From assembly GCF_047200635.1 (NCBI RefSeq), contig NZ_JBJZOI010000021.1:1-64000 (forward strand): a stretch of 64,000 nucleotides of DNA, given 5' to 3'. Each line of letters begins with the position of its first letter. Within the stretch, counting starts at the first letter, position 1. This document shows positions 42,072-50,389 of this stretch, piece after piece. The translations under genes were made by a program, and so were the position numbers. The notes under the pieces were generated by a model. It made no database searches. It had not been told where the DNA came from and worked only from the letters and a program-made list of their open reading frames with translations. The stretch comes from Saccharopolyspora_C sp047200635. GTDB lineage: Bacteria; Actinomycetota; Actinomycetes; Mycobacteriales; Pseudonocardiaceae.

Positions 42072-43286
42072 TCAGCCGTCGACGCGCTCGAACACGGCGG
42101 CCAGGCCCTGCCCGCCGCCGATGCACATGGTCTCCAGGCCGTAGCGGGCGTCCCTGCGGTGCAGCTCGCGGGCCAGGGTGCCGAGGATCCGGGCGCCGGT
42201 GGCGCCCACGGGGTGTCCCAGCGAGATGCCGGAACCGCGCACGTTGAGCCGTTCGAAGTCGCCCTCGCCGAAGTCCCACTCGCGGGTGCAGGCCAGCACC
42301 TGCGCGGCGAACGCCTCGTTGAGCTCCACCAGGTCCACATCGGACATCGTGAGCCCGGCCCGCCGCAACGCCTTCGCCGAGGCGGGAACCGGGCCGATGC
42401 CCATCGTCGCCGGGTCCACACCGGCGACCCCGTGCGAGACCAGCCGGACCAGCGGCCGCAGGCCGAGCTCAGCGGCGCGCTCGGGATGGGTGACGACGCA
42501 GACGGCGGCGGCGTCGTTCTGCCCGCTCGCGTTGCCCGCGGTCACGGTCGCCTCCGGGTCCAGCGAGCCGAGGACCGGGCGCAGCGCCGCCAGCGATTCC
42601 GGGGTGGTGTCGGGGCGCGGGTGCTCGTCGGTGTCGACGACGACGTCACCCTTCTTGGAGGGCACCGTCACCGGCACGATCTCCTCGGCGAACAGCCCGG
42701 CCCGCTGGGCCGCCGCGGCCCGCTGCTGCGAGGTCGCCGCGAGCTGGTCCTGCTCCTCGCGGCTGATCCCGTACTCCCGGCGCAGGTTCTCGGCCGTCTC
42801 CAGCATCCCGCCGGGCACCGGGTGGTGCTTCCCCCCTGGCGTGGAGCGGCCCCGGGTCAGGGAGTCGTGCAGCATCACGCCCGCGCCCCCCGCGCCCCAG
42901 CGCATGTCGGTGGCGTAGAAGACCGCGCCGCTCATGCTCTCCGCGCCACCGGCGATGATGAGTTCTTCGGCCCCGGAGCCGACCTCCAGCGCCGCCTGGA
43001 TGACCGCCTGGAGTCCGGAGCCGCAGCGCCGGTCGACCTGCATCCCGGGCACCGTGATCGGCAGTCCCGCGTCGAGGGCCACCACCCGGCCGATCGCCGG
43101 GGCCTCCGCGCTGGGGTAGCAGTGCCCGAGCACCACGTCGTCGACGGCCTCCGGGGGCAGCCCGGTGCGCTCCAGCAGCGCGGTGAGCGCGGTGGTGGCG
43201 AGGTCGGCGGCGGGAACCCGGGCGAGCGCACCGCCGAAGCGGCCGATCGGGGTCCGCACGGGCTCGCAGATGACGGCCTCGCGCAT
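42072..43286 (-). CDS. Acetyl-CoA acyltransferase (thiolase, 404 aa)
   Basis: A complete thiolase: acyl-accepting Cys in DRRCGSGLQAVIQA near residue 92, NEAFAAQVLA, the catalytic His in SGISLGHPVGATGAR and the second Cys region ETMCIGGGQGLAAV. It cleaves 3-ketoacyl-CoA with CoA or condenses acetyl-CoA. It is the last gene of the leftward kstD-kshA-kshB-maoC series, 237 bases after the hydratase gene, so it may have its own promoter. It is not FadA5; that gene is at 56879-58021. A role in steroid ring or side-chain beta-oxidation is inferred from context. Confidence 0.87.
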   Translation of the reverse strand: MREAVICEPVRTPIGRFGGALARVPAADLATTALTALLERTGLPPEAVDDVVLGHCYPSAEAPAIGRVVALDAGLPITVPGMQVDRRCGSGLQAVIQAALEVGSGAEELIIAGGAESMSGAVFYATDMRWGAGGAGVMLHDSLTRGRSTPGGKHHPVPGGMLETAENLRREYGISREEQDQLAATSQQRAAAAQRAGLFAEEIVPVTVPSKKGDVVVDTDEHPRPDTTPESLAALRPVLGSLDPEATVTAGNASGQNDAAAVCVVTHPERAAELGLRPLVRLVSHGVAGVDPATMGIGPVPASAKALRRAGLTMSDVDLVELNEAFAAQVLACTREWDFGEGDFERLNVRGSGISLGHPVGATGARILGTLARELHRRDARYGLETMCIGGGQGLAAVFERVDG

Positions 43287-43523
43287 GGCGGGTGCACTCC
43301 TCCTGGACGTGGGCTGTCGAACGTCGGGCGCGGTGGCTCCCGCAGCCGGACACTCTTCTCCGTCGCCCGCGAGCCCGTCAAGGCGCCGCCCGGGCAGCGG
43401 GGGAGCGCGGCCCGCGCCCGGGGCTGCCGGGCCTGCCTCCGCGCACCCGGCCCTAGTGCTGCTGCCGGTCAGCAGCGTTCGGAGGCGTGCTGTCCCCCGG
43501 GAACCGCGCCACCGGCGCGCGGA

Positions 43524-44393
43524 TCAGGCCGTCGTGCTGACGAGGACGTCGGTGAGCACCGGGGTGCCCTCCCGCTCCGGGACCGAGGTGGTCGCCACCC
43601 ACCGGCCGCCGCCCTCGTCCCAGATCCGGGTGCGCAGGGTCTCGCCGGGGAAGACGATCCCCGCGAACCGCGCCGCGCAGGAGGACATCCGCGCCACCTC
43701 GCCGCCCAGCACCGCGTCGGCGATCGCCTTGCACACCACGCCGTAGGTGCACAGCCCGTGCAGGATCGGGCGCGGGAACCCGGCCGCGGCCGCGAACGCC
43801 GGATCGGCGTGCAGCGGGTTCCGGTCCCCGCAGAGCCGGTACAGCAGCGCCTGCTGCGGCAGCGTCGGGGAGTCGACGACGAGATCGGGGGCGCGTTCCG
43901 GCGCCGGCACCCGTTCCCCGGAGCCGCGCGGGCCGCCGAACCCGCCCTCGCCGCGGGCGAAGATGGCGGAGCGGGCGGTGGACAGCGGCGCGCCGGACTC
44001 GTCGACCAGCGCCGTCTCCTGCACGAGCACGGCTGATTCGCCCTTGTCCCGCACCTCGACGATCCGGGTCGTCGCGCGGGCCCGCCCGGCCGGGGGCAGC
44101 GGCCGGTGCGCGGTGACCTCCTGGCTCCCGTGCAGCACCTTCGCCAGGTCGAGGTCCACGCCGGGGAAGCACAACCGGGGCGGCGGCCCGGAGGCCCGCA
44201 GGTTCGGCGCCACCACGGCGAACGAGGGCAGCACCCGGAGGTCCTGCTCGGTGGCGTAGCGCAGCTCGCCCGGGTCCTCCGGCGGGTTCCCGGCACCGAG
44301 CGCCAGGTGGTAGAGCAGCACGTCGTCGGAGGTCCAGGCGACGTCCTGGTCGGCGACGACCGCGCCGAGGGCGAGGTCCGGATCGATGGGCAT
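43524..44393 (-). CDS. MaoC-type 2-enoyl-CoA hydratase, Hsd4B/Rv3538-like (289 aa)
   Basis: A double-hotdog hydratase 2. The N-terminal part (TSDDVLLYHLALGAGNPPED) resembles the N-terminal half of peroxisomal-type hydratase 2. The C-terminal part carries the hydratase 2 motif YRLCGDRNPLHADPAFAAAA near residue 180, with PILHGLCTYGV. It hydrates 24-enoyl-CoA-type side-chain intermediates in the steroid pathway by analogy with the mycobacterial Rv3538/Hsd4B. GAGGGG precedes the ATG, and it lies nine bases after kshB in the same direction, so it is co-transcribed. Confidence 0.85.
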   Translation of the reverse strand: MPIDPDLALGAVVADQDVAWTSDDVLLYHLALGAGNPPEDPGELRYATEQDLRVLPSFAVVAPNLRASGPPPRLCFPGVDLDLAKVLHGSQEVTAHRPLPPAGRARATTRIVEVRDKGESAVLVQETALVDESGAPLSTARSAIFARGEGGFGGPRGSGERVPAPERAPDLVVDSPTLPQQALLYRLCGDRNPLHADPAFAAAAGFPRPILHGLCTYGVVCKAIADAVLGGEVARMSSCAARFAGIVFPGETLRTRIWDEGGGRWVATTSVPEREGTPVLTDVLVSTTA

Positions 44394-44402
44394 GGCGTCC
44401 CC

Positions 44403-45455
44403 TCACTCGTAGCTGATGCGGATCTCGTCGGTGACCGGCAGCGACTGGCAGGCCAGCACGATGCCCTCGTCGAGGTCCTCCTGCTCCAGGACGTCGTTGC
44501 GCAGCATCGCGACCTCCCCCGCGCGGATCCGGCAGGCGCAGGCGCTGCACGCGCCCTGACGGCAGGAGTAGGGCGCGTCGAGACCGCGCTCCAGCAGCAG
44601 GTCCAGCAGGCGTTGCCGCCGGGGCCAGTCGAGGCGGTGCTTCTCCCCGTCGAGCTCGACCTCCGCGATCGCCCGCCCGACCGCCTCCGGAACGGGTTCG
44701 GGCGCGGTGAACGGATCGCCCTCCAGCGAGACGAACCGCTCCACGTGCAGCCGGCTCCGGGGGAGGCCGAGGCGTTCGAGCGCGCGGACCGCGGCGTCCA
44801 TGAACGGGCCGGGCCCGCAGACGAAGGCCTCGCGGCCGGTGAACGGCTCGGTGAGCCCGCGCAGCGCGGCGGTGTCCGGCAGGCCCTGCACCGACTCCAG
44901 CCAGTGCACGACCGAGAGCCGCTCCGGGTGGCGGTCGGCGAGCTCGCGCAACTCCCGCGCGAAGATCACCGAGCTCTCGTCCCGGTTCGCGTACACCAGC
45001 ACCAGCCGCCCGCTGCCCGCCGCCAGCACCGAGCGCGCGATCGACATGATCGGCGTGATCCCGCTGCCCGCGGCCAGCAGCAGCAGGTCCTCGTCCAGCG
45101 AGCGCGGCGTGAACCCACCGTCCGGTGCCAGCACCTCCAGCACCGACCCCGGCACCACGTGCTCGCACAGCCAGTTCGAGCCGCGTCCCCCCGGCACCCG
45201 CTTCACCGTGACCCGCGGGCCGTCGCCGAGGTGCGGGGAGCTCGACAGCGAGTAGCACCGCGCGACCGGGTCCGGCTCGCACGGAACCCGCACGGTGAGG
45301 AACTGGCCCGGCCGGTACGGGAGGACGCCGTCCTCGGGCAGCGCGAAGACCAGCGAGCGGGCCTCCGCGGACTCCTCGACGACCCGCTGCACGGTGAGCC
45401 GGTGCACGACCGGGGCGCCTCCGTCCGGGGCGGGAGGTTCGGCGGGATCGGGCAT
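44403..45455 (-). CDS. kshB: 3-ketosteroid 9alpha-hydroxylase, reductase component KshB (350 aa)
   Basis: A three-domain ferredoxin-NAD(P)H reductase: FAD-binding RCYSLSSSPHLGD, NAD-binding AAGSGITPIMSIARS, and a C-terminal plant-type [2Fe-2S] domain with SCRQGACSACACRI and a last Cys in LACQSLP. Length and domain order match mycobacterial KshB (about 358 aa). KshB passes electrons from NADH to the Rieske oxygenase KshA, which hydroxylates C9 and opens ring B. AGGAG precedes the ATG. Only a 109-residue gene separates it from kshA, and spacing is nine bases. Confidence 0.93.
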   Translation of the reverse strand: MPDPAEPPAPDGGAPVVHRLTVQRVVEESAEARSLVFALPEDGVLPYRPGQFLTVRVPCEPDPVARCYSLSSSPHLGDGPRVTVKRVPGGRGSNWLCEHVVPGSVLEVLAPDGGFTPRSLDEDLLLLAAGSGITPIMSIARSVLAAGSGRLVLVYANRDESSVIFARELRELADRHPERLSVVHWLESVQGLPDTAALRGLTEPFTGREAFVCGPGPFMDAAVRALERLGLPRSRLHVERFVSLEGDPFTAPEPVPEAVGRAIAEVELDGEKHRLDWPRRQRLLDLLLERGLDAPYSCRQGACSACACRIRAGEVAMLRNDVLEQEDLDEGIVLACQSLPVTDEIRISYE

Positions 45456-45464
45456 GGCGCGCTC

Positions 45465-45794
45465 CTAGTCCGGCTCCTCGGTGGCGTGCAGCATCGCCTC
45501 GCCGATGCTGCGCTCCAGATCCGGGCAGCCCGCGACGCGCGCGGTGCCGCCGTCCTCGGCCGCGCCCGTCAGCTCGGGGCAGCGCCGCACCGCCTCCCGC
45601 GACCACTGCGCGCTGGTGTGCGCGGGGCTGTTCTTCTTCGCCAGCACCCTGCCGCCGCACCGGGCGCACTCCACCGGGCGCAGCCCGCCCTCCAGCTGTT
45701 CCCGGCGGTCGGCGGCGGTGCTCTCCCGCAGCCGTTCGCGCAGCAGCGGCCGGTCGGCGAAGGCGGGCGCCTTCGCCCAGCGCGCGCCGCTCAT
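45465..45794 (-). CDS. Small CxxC protein between kshA and kshB (109 aa)
   Basis: I cannot assign a family with confidence. Residues 43 and 46 form ECARCGG, and further Cys residues are at 72 (RRCPEL) and 90 (AGCPDLE), with His at 59. The pattern suggests a zinc ribbon or metal-binding module. The N-terminus is Arg-rich and helical. Its ATG overlaps the kshA stop by two bases and it ends nine bases before kshB, so it is translated with both Ksh components. A helper for Ksh assembly or electron transfer is possible but untested. Confidence 0.7.
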   Translation of the reverse strand: MSGARWAKAPAFADRPLLRERLRESTAADRREQLEGGLRPVECARCGGRVLAKKNSPAHTSAQWSREAVRRCPELTGAAEDGGTARVAGCPDLERSIGEAMLHATEEPD

Positions 45795-46936
45795 CGGTCC
45801 CGCGCCGCACGGGCCAGGTTCTCGGCGACCTCCCGCTCCCAGGCGATGTTCGCCCGGGTGGTGTCCACTTCGAACTCGAATCGCCCGGTCATGTCCTCGG
45901 TGAGGTCGGCGACGTCCACGTAGAACTGCTCGTACCAGCGCCGGAGCTGGTAGACCGGACCGTCCTCCTCGCACAGCAGCGGGTTGTCGATGCGGGTCTT
46001 GTTCCGCCAGATCTCCACGTCCTGCAGGAAACCCGCGCCGGTGCTCCTGGCGACCTTGGCCGCCATCGCGTCCGCCTGCTCGTCGGTGAGCCCCGGCAGC
46101 TTCTTGGCCAGCACGCCCCACTGCAGCACGAAGGAGTTCTCGCTCACCGGGTAGTGGCAGTTGATCAGGATGGTCTCGATCTCGGTGCCCTGGTGCCGGT
46201 TCTCCAGCCGGTCGATCATGTAGGAGGGTCCGTAGTAGGAGGCCTCCGACCGGCCGAGGTTGTCCTGCCCCGCGTAGTTGCCGGAGCCGACGTCCGGGCG
46301 CCCCTTGGTGTTCAGGTACTGCGTCGCGACGTGCCCGTCGAAGACGTTCTTGAAGTAGGTCGGGAAGGCGTGGTGCACGTAGAAGAAGTGCGCCATGTCC
46401 ACGACGTTGTCCACGATCTCGCGGCAGTGCGACCCCTCGACGAGCACCGAGTCCCAGGTCCAGTCGCTCCACTCCGGCGAGCCGACCTCCGGCAGCTCGG
46501 GGATCACCACGTCCGGCGGCGGTGGGTTGCCCTCCGGGTCGTGCCAGACGAACAGCTGCCCGTTGCGCTCCAGGGGAAGCCAGGACCGGGTGCGCGCCCG
46601 CAGCGGGATCCGCCTGGCGTAGGGGATGCCGACGCAGCGGCCCTGCCCGGACCAGCGCCAGTCGTGGAACGGGCAGGCCACCGCGTCGCCCTTCACGCTG
46701 CCCTGGCTGAGGTCGCCGCCCATGTGCCTGCAGTAGGCGTCGAGCACGTGCAGCTCGCCGTCGCCGGACTGGAAGACCACCAGCTTGCCGCCGAACGCCT
46801 CCACCGCGTGCGGGGTGCCGTCCTTGAAGGGCTCGGCCAGTCCCAGGCAGTGCCAGCCGCGGGCGAACCGGGTCGGCGGGGTGCCGACGTCGATGGTCCG
46901 CACCTCGGGCTCGCCGTCGTTCGCCGTCGTGGTCAT
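45791..46936 (-). CDS. kshA: 3-ketosteroid 9alpha-hydroxylase, oxygenase component KshA (381 aa)
   Basis: The Rieske [2Fe-2S] ligands are C69/H71 and C88/H91 (YCRHMGG and ACPFHDW). The mononuclear iron site follows as DNVVDMAHFFYVHH (N177, H183, H188), with a downstream Asp. The N-terminus TRFARGWHCLGLAEPFKDGT is typical of KshA. The enzyme hydroxylates 3-ketosteroids at C9, which with KstD leads to spontaneous ring B cleavage. Its ATG overlaps the kstD stop (ATGA), so the two are coupled. The same frame is open far upstream inside kstD, but only this start has Rieske sequence. Confidence 0.95.
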   Translation of the reverse strand: MTTTANDGEPEVRTIDVGTPPTRFARGWHCLGLAEPFKDGTPHAVEAFGGKLVVFQSGDGELHVLDAYCRHMGGDLSQGSVKGDAVACPFHDWRWSGQGRCVGIPYARRIPLRARTRSWLPLERNGQLFVWHDPEGNPPPPDVVIPELPEVGSPEWSDWTWDSVLVEGSHCREIVDNVVDMAHFFYVHHAFPTYFKNVFDGHVATQYLNTKGRPDVGSGNYAGQDNLGRSEASYYGPSYMIDRLENRHQGTEIETILINCHYPVSENSFVLQWGVLAKKLPGLTDEQADAMAAKVARSTGAGFLQDVEIWRNKTRIDNPLLCEEDGPVYQLRRWYEQFYVDVADLTEDMTGRFEFEVDTTRANIAWEREVAENLARAARDR

Positions 46937-48654
46937 CGCCGCCTCCTCCGTGAGCTCGGTGCGTGGTCGTCGGGATCCGGTCGCCCGGCCATGTGCCGCG
47001 CGGCCAGGTAGCCGAAGGTCATGGCGGGGCCGAGCGTGGCGCCCGGCCCGGCGTAGGTGCGGCCCATCACCGCCGCGCTGGCGTTGCCCGCCGCGTACAG
47101 CCCGGGGATCGCCTCCCCCGCTTCGCCGAGCACCCGCGCGTGCTCGTCGATCCGGAGCCCGCCCTTGGTGCCCAGGTCGCCGGGCACGATGCGCACCGCG
47201 TAGAACGGCGCGACCTCCAGCGGGGCCAGGCACGGGTGCGGCCGGTTCACCGGGTCCCCGTAGTAGCGGTCGTAGGCGCTGCGGCCCCGGTGGAAGTCCG
47301 GGTCGTCCCCGGCGCGGGCGTGCCCGTTGAACCGCTCCACGGTGGCCCGGAGGGCCCCGGCGGGGAGCCCGGTCGCGGTGGCGAGCTCCGCCAGGGAGCC
47401 CGCCCGGTGCACCGCCCCGGCGTCGTACCAACGGCGGGGGATCGGCTTGCGCGGTTCGAGCCCGGCGAAGACGTAGCGGTTGCGGTAGCGCTGGTCGGCG
47501 ATGAGCCAGGTCGGCATGTTGCGTGCGGGTCCGTCGCCCGGGCCGTACATCGCCCGCACCGCGTCGACGTAGGGCGCAGCCTCGTTGACGAAGCGCTCCC
47601 CGTCGCCGTTGACCAGGATGCAGCCGGGGAGCGTGCGCTCGGCGAGGCAGAACCACGGGCCGCCGGTGAGCGGGATCGTCGGGCCCCACCACGCGTCGTC
47701 CATCAGGTCGACCGCCGCCCCGAGCCGCTGTCCCGCTCGGATCCCGTCGCCGGTGTTGGCGGCGGCCCCGACGGTCCAGCCGGTGCCGATCGGTTCGCGC
47801 TGGTGCTCCGCGCGCATCGCCGCGTGGTGCTCGAAGCCGCCCGCCGCCAGCAGCACGCCGCGCCGCGCTCGCAGCAGCACCGGTGCCCCGCCGCGCTCCA
47901 CCACGGCGCCGCGCACCCGGCCGTCCTCGTCCTGGACGAGCTCGGTCAGCGGGGTGCTCAGCAGGAGGGGCACGTCGAGCTCGGCGAGCCCCGCCCGCAA
48001 CCCGGCGGCGAGCGCCTGGCCGCGCACCAGCAACCTCCTGCGCGCCATCCGGGCCAACGCCCAGCGGGTGCCGACCCGCAGCGCGCGCAGGGCGCCGCGC
48101 GGGTGCCGCGCCACGAGGTTGAGCCAGCGGAAGTCGGCCTGGGTGACCACGAAGTTCGGCGGCGCCTTGGTGAAGTCCGGCTCCAGCCGCGCGAGCTCGT
48201 CGCCGAGCACCCGGCCGTCGAGCGGCGCGGGCTCGATCGAGCGCCCGCCCGGCTTGCCGCCGGGAGCCTCGGGGTAGTAGTCGGAGTAGCCGGGTACCCA
48301 GCGCATCCGCAGCGGGGTGTTCGCCAGCACCGTCGCCAGCATCTCCGGCCCGGCGGCCAGGAACGCCCGCCGCAGCCGCGCGGGGGCCGAGTCGCCGATG
48401 ATGTGGTCGAGGTAGGCAGCCGCCTCCTCGGGCGTGTCGCGGACCCCGGCGCGGCGGAGCACGTCGTTGCCGGGCACCCACACCCCGCCGCCGGAGCGCG
48501 CCGTGGAGCCGCCGAAGCGGTCCGCCTTCTCCACGACCGCGGTGCGCAGACCCGCGCGGGCGGCGGTGATGGCGGCGGTCAGCCCGGCGGCCCCGCTGCC
48601 CGCCACCACGACGTCGAACTCCTCCGGCTCGGGCGCCGGGACGGCTGCGCTCAT
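46933..48654 (-). CDS. kstD: 3-ketosteroid delta1-dehydrogenase KstD (573 aa)
   Basis: N-terminal FAD-binding VAGSGAAGLTAAITAARAGL and FGGSTARSGGGVWVPGN. Catalytic residues known for KstD are recognisable: a Tyr in GYSDYYPEAPGG near residue 120, and the C-terminal TYAGPGATLGPAMTFGYLA holding the Tyr/Gly pair near residue 534. The enzyme introduces the 1,2 double bond into 3-keto-4-ene steroids. The start is the ATG at 48654 with GGGAGG upstream. It is first in the leftward kstD-kshA-small protein-kshB-maoC operon. A KstR-type site lies 24-37 bases before its start. Confidence 0.93.
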   Translation of the reverse strand: MSAAVPAPEPEEFDVVVAGSGAAGLTAAITAARAGLRTAVVEKADRFGGSTARSGGGVWVPGNDVLRRAGVRDTPEEAAAYLDHIIGDSAPARLRRAFLAAGPEMLATVLANTPLRMRWVPGYSDYYPEAPGGKPGGRSIEPAPLDGRVLGDELARLEPDFTKAPPNFVVTQADFRWLNLVARHPRGALRALRVGTRWALARMARRRLLVRGQALAAGLRAGLAELDVPLLLSTPLTELVQDEDGRVRGAVVERGGAPVLLRARRGVLLAAGGFEHHAAMRAEHQREPIGTGWTVGAAANTGDGIRAGQRLGAAVDLMDDAWWGPTIPLTGGPWFCLAERTLPGCILVNGDGERFVNEAAPYVDAVRAMYGPGDGPARNMPTWLIADQRYRNRYVFAGLEPRKPIPRRWYDAGAVHRAGSLAELATATGLPAGALRATVERFNGHARAGDDPDFHRGRSAYDRYYGDPVNRPHPCLAPLEVAPFYAVRIVPGDLGTKGGLRIDEHARVLGEAGEAIPGLYAAGNASAAVMGRTYAGPGATLGPAMTFGYLAARHMAGRPDPDDHAPSSRRRRR

Positions 48655-48677
48655 GCCGCCTCCCTCGTTCGGAATAC

Positions 48678-48691
48678 TGAAACAGGTTATA
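48678..48691. promoter_or_regulatory. KstR-type operator between kstD and the second flavoprotein gene
   Basis: TGAAACAGGTTATA matches TNNAACNNGTTNNA at every fixed position. It lies in the 133-base divergent region and could control both operons. Confidence 0.65.
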
Positions 48692-48757
48692 GTTCTGAGC
48701 GCGAAGGCGCTACGGTGATGTCTGCGATGCTGGGAAGGAGCCCGCGAGGGCCACGTG

Positions 48758-48771
48758 GAGAACCTGTTCCA
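48758..48771. promoter_or_regulatory. Second KstR-like site in the kstD divergent region
   Basis: GAGAACCTGTTCCA matches TNNAACNNGTTNNA except the first base. It sits just upstream of the ribosome site of the rightward flavoprotein gene, so binding would cover the promoter or leader. Confidence 0.5.
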
Positions 48772-48787
48772 TTCGGAGGGTGCCGTG

Positions 48788-50389
48788 ATGGAAGAGCTGA
48801 GCGCGGACGTGGTGGTCGTGGGATTCGGCGTCGCGGGCGCCTGCGCCGCGATCGAGGCGGCCCGGGACGGAGCCGAGGTCGTGCTGCTGGACCGGTTCGA
48901 GGGCGGCGGGGCGAGCAGGCTCTCCGGCGGCATCGTCTACGCGGGCGGCGGCACCGTGGTGCAGCGCGCGGCCGGGGTCGAGGACTCGGTCGAGGACATG
49001 TACGCCTACCTGCGGATGGAGGCCGGGGACGCGGTCTCGCCCGAGACGCTGCGCCGCTTCTGCGAGCGGAGCCCGGCGATGATCGAGTGGCTGGAGCAGC
49101 AGGGCGTCCCGTTCGACAGCTCGTTGTGCCCCTACAAGACCTCGTATCCCAGCGATCGGCACTACCTGTACTACTCCGGCAGCGAGGCCGCCGGCGGGTA
49201 CCGGGACGTGGCCCGCCCCGCGCCGCGCGGCCACCGGGTGCACGGGCGCGGGAGCTCCGGCGGCGTCCTGTTCGCCGCGCTGGCGGCCGCCGTGCACGAC
49301 AGCGGGGTGCGGGTGCTGGGGCAGACCCGGGCGGAGGAGCTGCTGACCGGGGAGGACGGCCGGGTGCGCGGGGTGGCGTGCGAGACGCTGGCCGGGGCCT
49401 CCAGGAGGGCGCGGGGCGCGCACCGGCACCTCGGCGACCTGGCCGCGAAACCGGGCATCTACCTGCCCGCGCTGAGCAGGCGGCTGCACGCGCGCGCCGA
49501 GCGCATCGAGCGCGAGCACGCGCGCCCGCTGCGGGTGCTGGCCCGGCGCGGCGTCGTGCTGGCCGCCGGGGGTTTCGTGGCCAACCGCGCGATGCTGCGC
49601 GAACACGCCCCCGCCCACCGGCACGGGTTACCGCTGGGCACCCGGGGTGATGACGGCAGCGGCCTCCGGCTGGGCACGTCGGTCGGCGGCGTCGCGGCGA
49701 AGCTCGACCGCGTCTCGGCCTGGCGGTTCCTCACTCCGCCCAGCGCGTTCCTCGGCGGGCTGCTCGTCGACGAGCGCGGCGCGCGGATCGGCGACGAGTC
49801 GCGCTACGGCGCGGCGCTGGGCGCGGCCATGATCGCCGAGCACGGCGGGCGCGGCTGGCTGCTCATCGACTCCCGGCTGCGCCGGGAGGCGCGACGGCAG
49901 CTGCGCGCCCAGGCCGTCTGGTTCCAGCGGATGCAGGCGCGCCACCTGCTGCGCCGCCGCTCGGTCAGCGCCCCCACGCTCGCCGGGGTCGCCGAGCTCG
50001 CCGGGGTCGACCCGGCCGGGCTGGAGTCCACGGTGCGAGCTCATCGGAGCGCGCCACCGGGCCGGGACCCGGCGGGCAAACCGGCGGAGTTCGTCCACCC
50101 GCTGCGCACCCCGCCGTACAGCCTGCTGGACGTCTCGGTCCGGCCCTCGGTCGCCTACCCGTGCCCGATGCTCACCCTCGGCGGGCTCGTGGTCGACGAG
50201 CGGAGCGGGGCCGTGCTCGACGCCGATCGCGTCCCCGTTCCCGGGTTGTACGCGGCCGGGCGCTCGGCGGCGGGGGTGTGCTCGAACTCCTACGTCAGCG
50301 GGTTGTCGCTGGCGGACTGCGTGTTCTCCGGCAGGCGGGCGGGCAAGCGGCTCGCGATGCGGGACGGAGGTCGCCGTGCTCACGAGTGA
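48788..50389 (+). CDS. FAD-dependent KstD/fumarate reductase-family flavoprotein (533 aa)
   Basis: The FAD-binding VVVGFGVAGACAAIEAARDG is followed by LLDRFEGGGASRLSGGIVYA and, after a central substrate domain, GLYAAGRSAAGVCSNSYVSG. The C-terminal Tyr/Gly motif of true KstD (YxGPGxxxG) is missing; instead it reads NSYVSGLSLADCVFSGRRAG as in other FAD_binding_2 enzymes. The best ribosome site (GGAGGG) points to the ATG at 48788; a GTG at 48755 would start inside the operator-like site. It overlaps hsaE by 14 bases. A different steroid redox step, such as a delta4 reaction, is possible. Confidence 0.8.
   Translation: MEELSADVVVVGFGVAGACAAIEAARDGAEVVLLDRFEGGGASRLSGGIVYAGGGTVVQRAAGVEDSVEDMYAYLRMEAGDAVSPETLRRFCERSPAMIEWLEQQGVPFDSSLCPYKTSYPSDRHYLYYSGSEAAGGYRDVARPAPRGHRVHGRGSSGGVLFAALAAAVHDSGVRVLGQTRAEELLTGEDGRVRGVACETLAGASRRARGAHRHLGDLAAKPGIYLPALSRRLHARAERIEREHARPLRVLARRGVVLAAGGFVANRAMLREHAPAHRHGLPLGTRGDDGSGLRLGTSVGGVAAKLDRVSAWRFLTPPSAFLGGLLVDERGARIGDESRYGAALGAAMIAEHGGRGWLLIDSRLRREARRQLRAQAVWFQRMQARHLLRRRSVSAPTLAGVAELAGVDPAGLESTVRAHRSAPPGRDPAGKPAEFVHPLRTPPYSLLDVSVRPSVAYPCPMLTLGGLVVDERSGAVLDADRVPVPGLYAAGRSAAGVCSNSYVSGLSLADCVFSGRRAGKRLAMRDGGRRAHE

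Noticed and set aside
45791..48481. Single long frame joining sequence within kstD to kshA as one 896-residue protein
   Set aside because: Only the part from 46936 is Rieske-like. Upstream the frame is Arg/Ala-rich noise, while kstD is coded in another frame with all its motifs.
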